In this document: positions 63,733 through 64,000 of the stretch, one piece after another
How the letters are laid out: every line of letters starts with the position of its first letter
How positions within the stretch are numbered: the stretch's first letter is position 1
NCBI RefSeq assembly: GCF_014654205.1
Contig: NZ_BNAW01000031.1
Location: 32,232-96,231, forward strand
Source: Amycolatopsis bullii
Lineage (GTDB): Bacteria > Actinomycetota > Actinomycetes > Mycobacteriales > Pseudonocardiaceae
Direction of reading: 5' to 3'
DNA length: 64,000 nucleotides
Position numbers and translations under genes: made by a program
Notes under the pieces: model-generated
The model's input: only the letters and a program-made list of their open reading frames with translations
Told to the model about the DNA's origin: nothing
Databases searched by the model: none

Positions 63733-64000
63733 ATGCGTCGAAGAATCGCCCTGGCTCTCGGCGGCGCCACCGCCGTTCTCACCGCGTCCCTGACCGCCCT
63801 CACCCCCGCGGCCGCCCAGGCCTCGCCCGGGCTGATCGCGGCCATGCAGCGCGACCTCGGGCTCACCGCCACCCAGGCGTCGGCCCGGCTCACCCAGGAG
63901 ATGACCGCCGCCCGGGTGCTGCCCGGCGCGCAGCGGGCCGCCGGCACCGCGTTCGGCGGCGCCTGGTTCGACCCCGCGCGGGGCAAGCTGGTCGTCGGCG
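63733..64000 (+). CDS. Secreted S1-family (streptogrisin/alpha-lytic-like) serine protease, N-terminal part
   Basis: Runs off the right edge; 89 codons are visible. The signal peptide (MRRRIALALGGATAVLTASL to about 31, AQASPG end) is followed by the start of the alpha-lytic protease pro-domain: LIAAMQRDLGLTATQASARLTQE, then GTAFGGAWFDPARGKLVVG. GGAGGAG lies before ATG 63733. The catalytic domain lies outside the window. Confidence 0.85.
   Translation, partial: MRRRIALALGGATAVLTASLTALTPAAAQASPGLIAAMQRDLGLTATQASARLTQEMTAARVLPGAQRAAGTAFGGAWFDPARGKLVVG

Overview
The window comes from a high-GC actinomycete, most likely a member of the Pseudonocardiaceae close to Amycolatopsis. This is inferred from the very GC-rich codon usage, the CBM2-bearing secreted cellulases, CebR-type operators, a DUF6292 protein, an AfsA-type protein and MSMEG_6728/MT0933-type families; no rRNA or tRNA marker is present to confirm it. 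No CRISPR array, prophage or insertion sequence was seen.

Bases 1-25636 are a plant-cell-wall degradation region. A GH48, GH5 and GH6 cellulase operon (1128-7442) is followed by an orphan sugar-binding lipoprotein with a GNAT protein, a LacI-type regulator, an AA10 lytic polysaccharide monooxygenase, an AGE-family sugar isomerase with an aldo/keto reductase, a CBM2 protein with a Cip1-like domain, a GH74 xyloglucanase and an MFS sugar porter. Five secreted-protein promoters carry a 14-bp CebR-like operator (TGGAAGCGCTCCCA or a one-base variant) just downstream of the -10; four of them keep an 18-bp spacer between a TTTACA/TTGACA -35 and the -10. The LacI-family proteins at the left edge and at 9705 are the obvious candidate repressors. 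Inside this region sits a five-gene operon (16046-20908) encoding an XRE/TPR-type regulator, an AfsA-type butenolide/butyrolactone synthase homologue, a tandem carboxymuconolactone-decarboxylase-fold protein, a HAD phosphatase and a medium-chain reductase. It looks like a small-molecule signalling cassette, and a further CebR-like box lies upstream of it.

Bases 25700-34571 are mostly housekeeping: an F420-type LLM oxidoreductase, metH behind a probable SAH riboswitch, an FAD monooxygenase, a secreted PI-PLC-like protein with an inserted repeat region, cutA and an RraA-like protein. Bases 34639-38518 form a signalling block: NarL-type regulator, HATPase anti-sigma-like protein, a sensor kinase with a nearly identical tandem PAS duplication, a stand-alone receiver and a STAS protein.

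Bases 38743-55290 hold a DUF4326 protein, a large two-TM protein of unknown function, a PaaK-like ligase divergent from a MarR gene, a low-complexity secreted protein, DUF1883 and pyrimidine-dimer-glycosylase-like genes, a secreted glutaminase-family/ricin-lectin enzyme, a complete ornithine-to-spermidine operon (ODC, speD, speE), a DUF4360 protein, and a MarR/MMPL exporter pair with a palindromic operator.

Bases 55441-64000 hold an SDR with a DasR-type operator, then a minus-strand, translationally coupled operon of HATPase kinase, PAS/GAF/PP2C phosphatase, a CarH-like adenosylcobalamin sensor (Wx9EH motif) and a STAS protein. This is a predicted B12-based, probably light-responsive partner-switching system and one of the two most novel items in the window. 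A VanZ/RDD membrane protein, an MT0933-type antitoxin, an LTA-synthase-like sulfatase-fold protein and the start of a secreted S1 protease complete the window.
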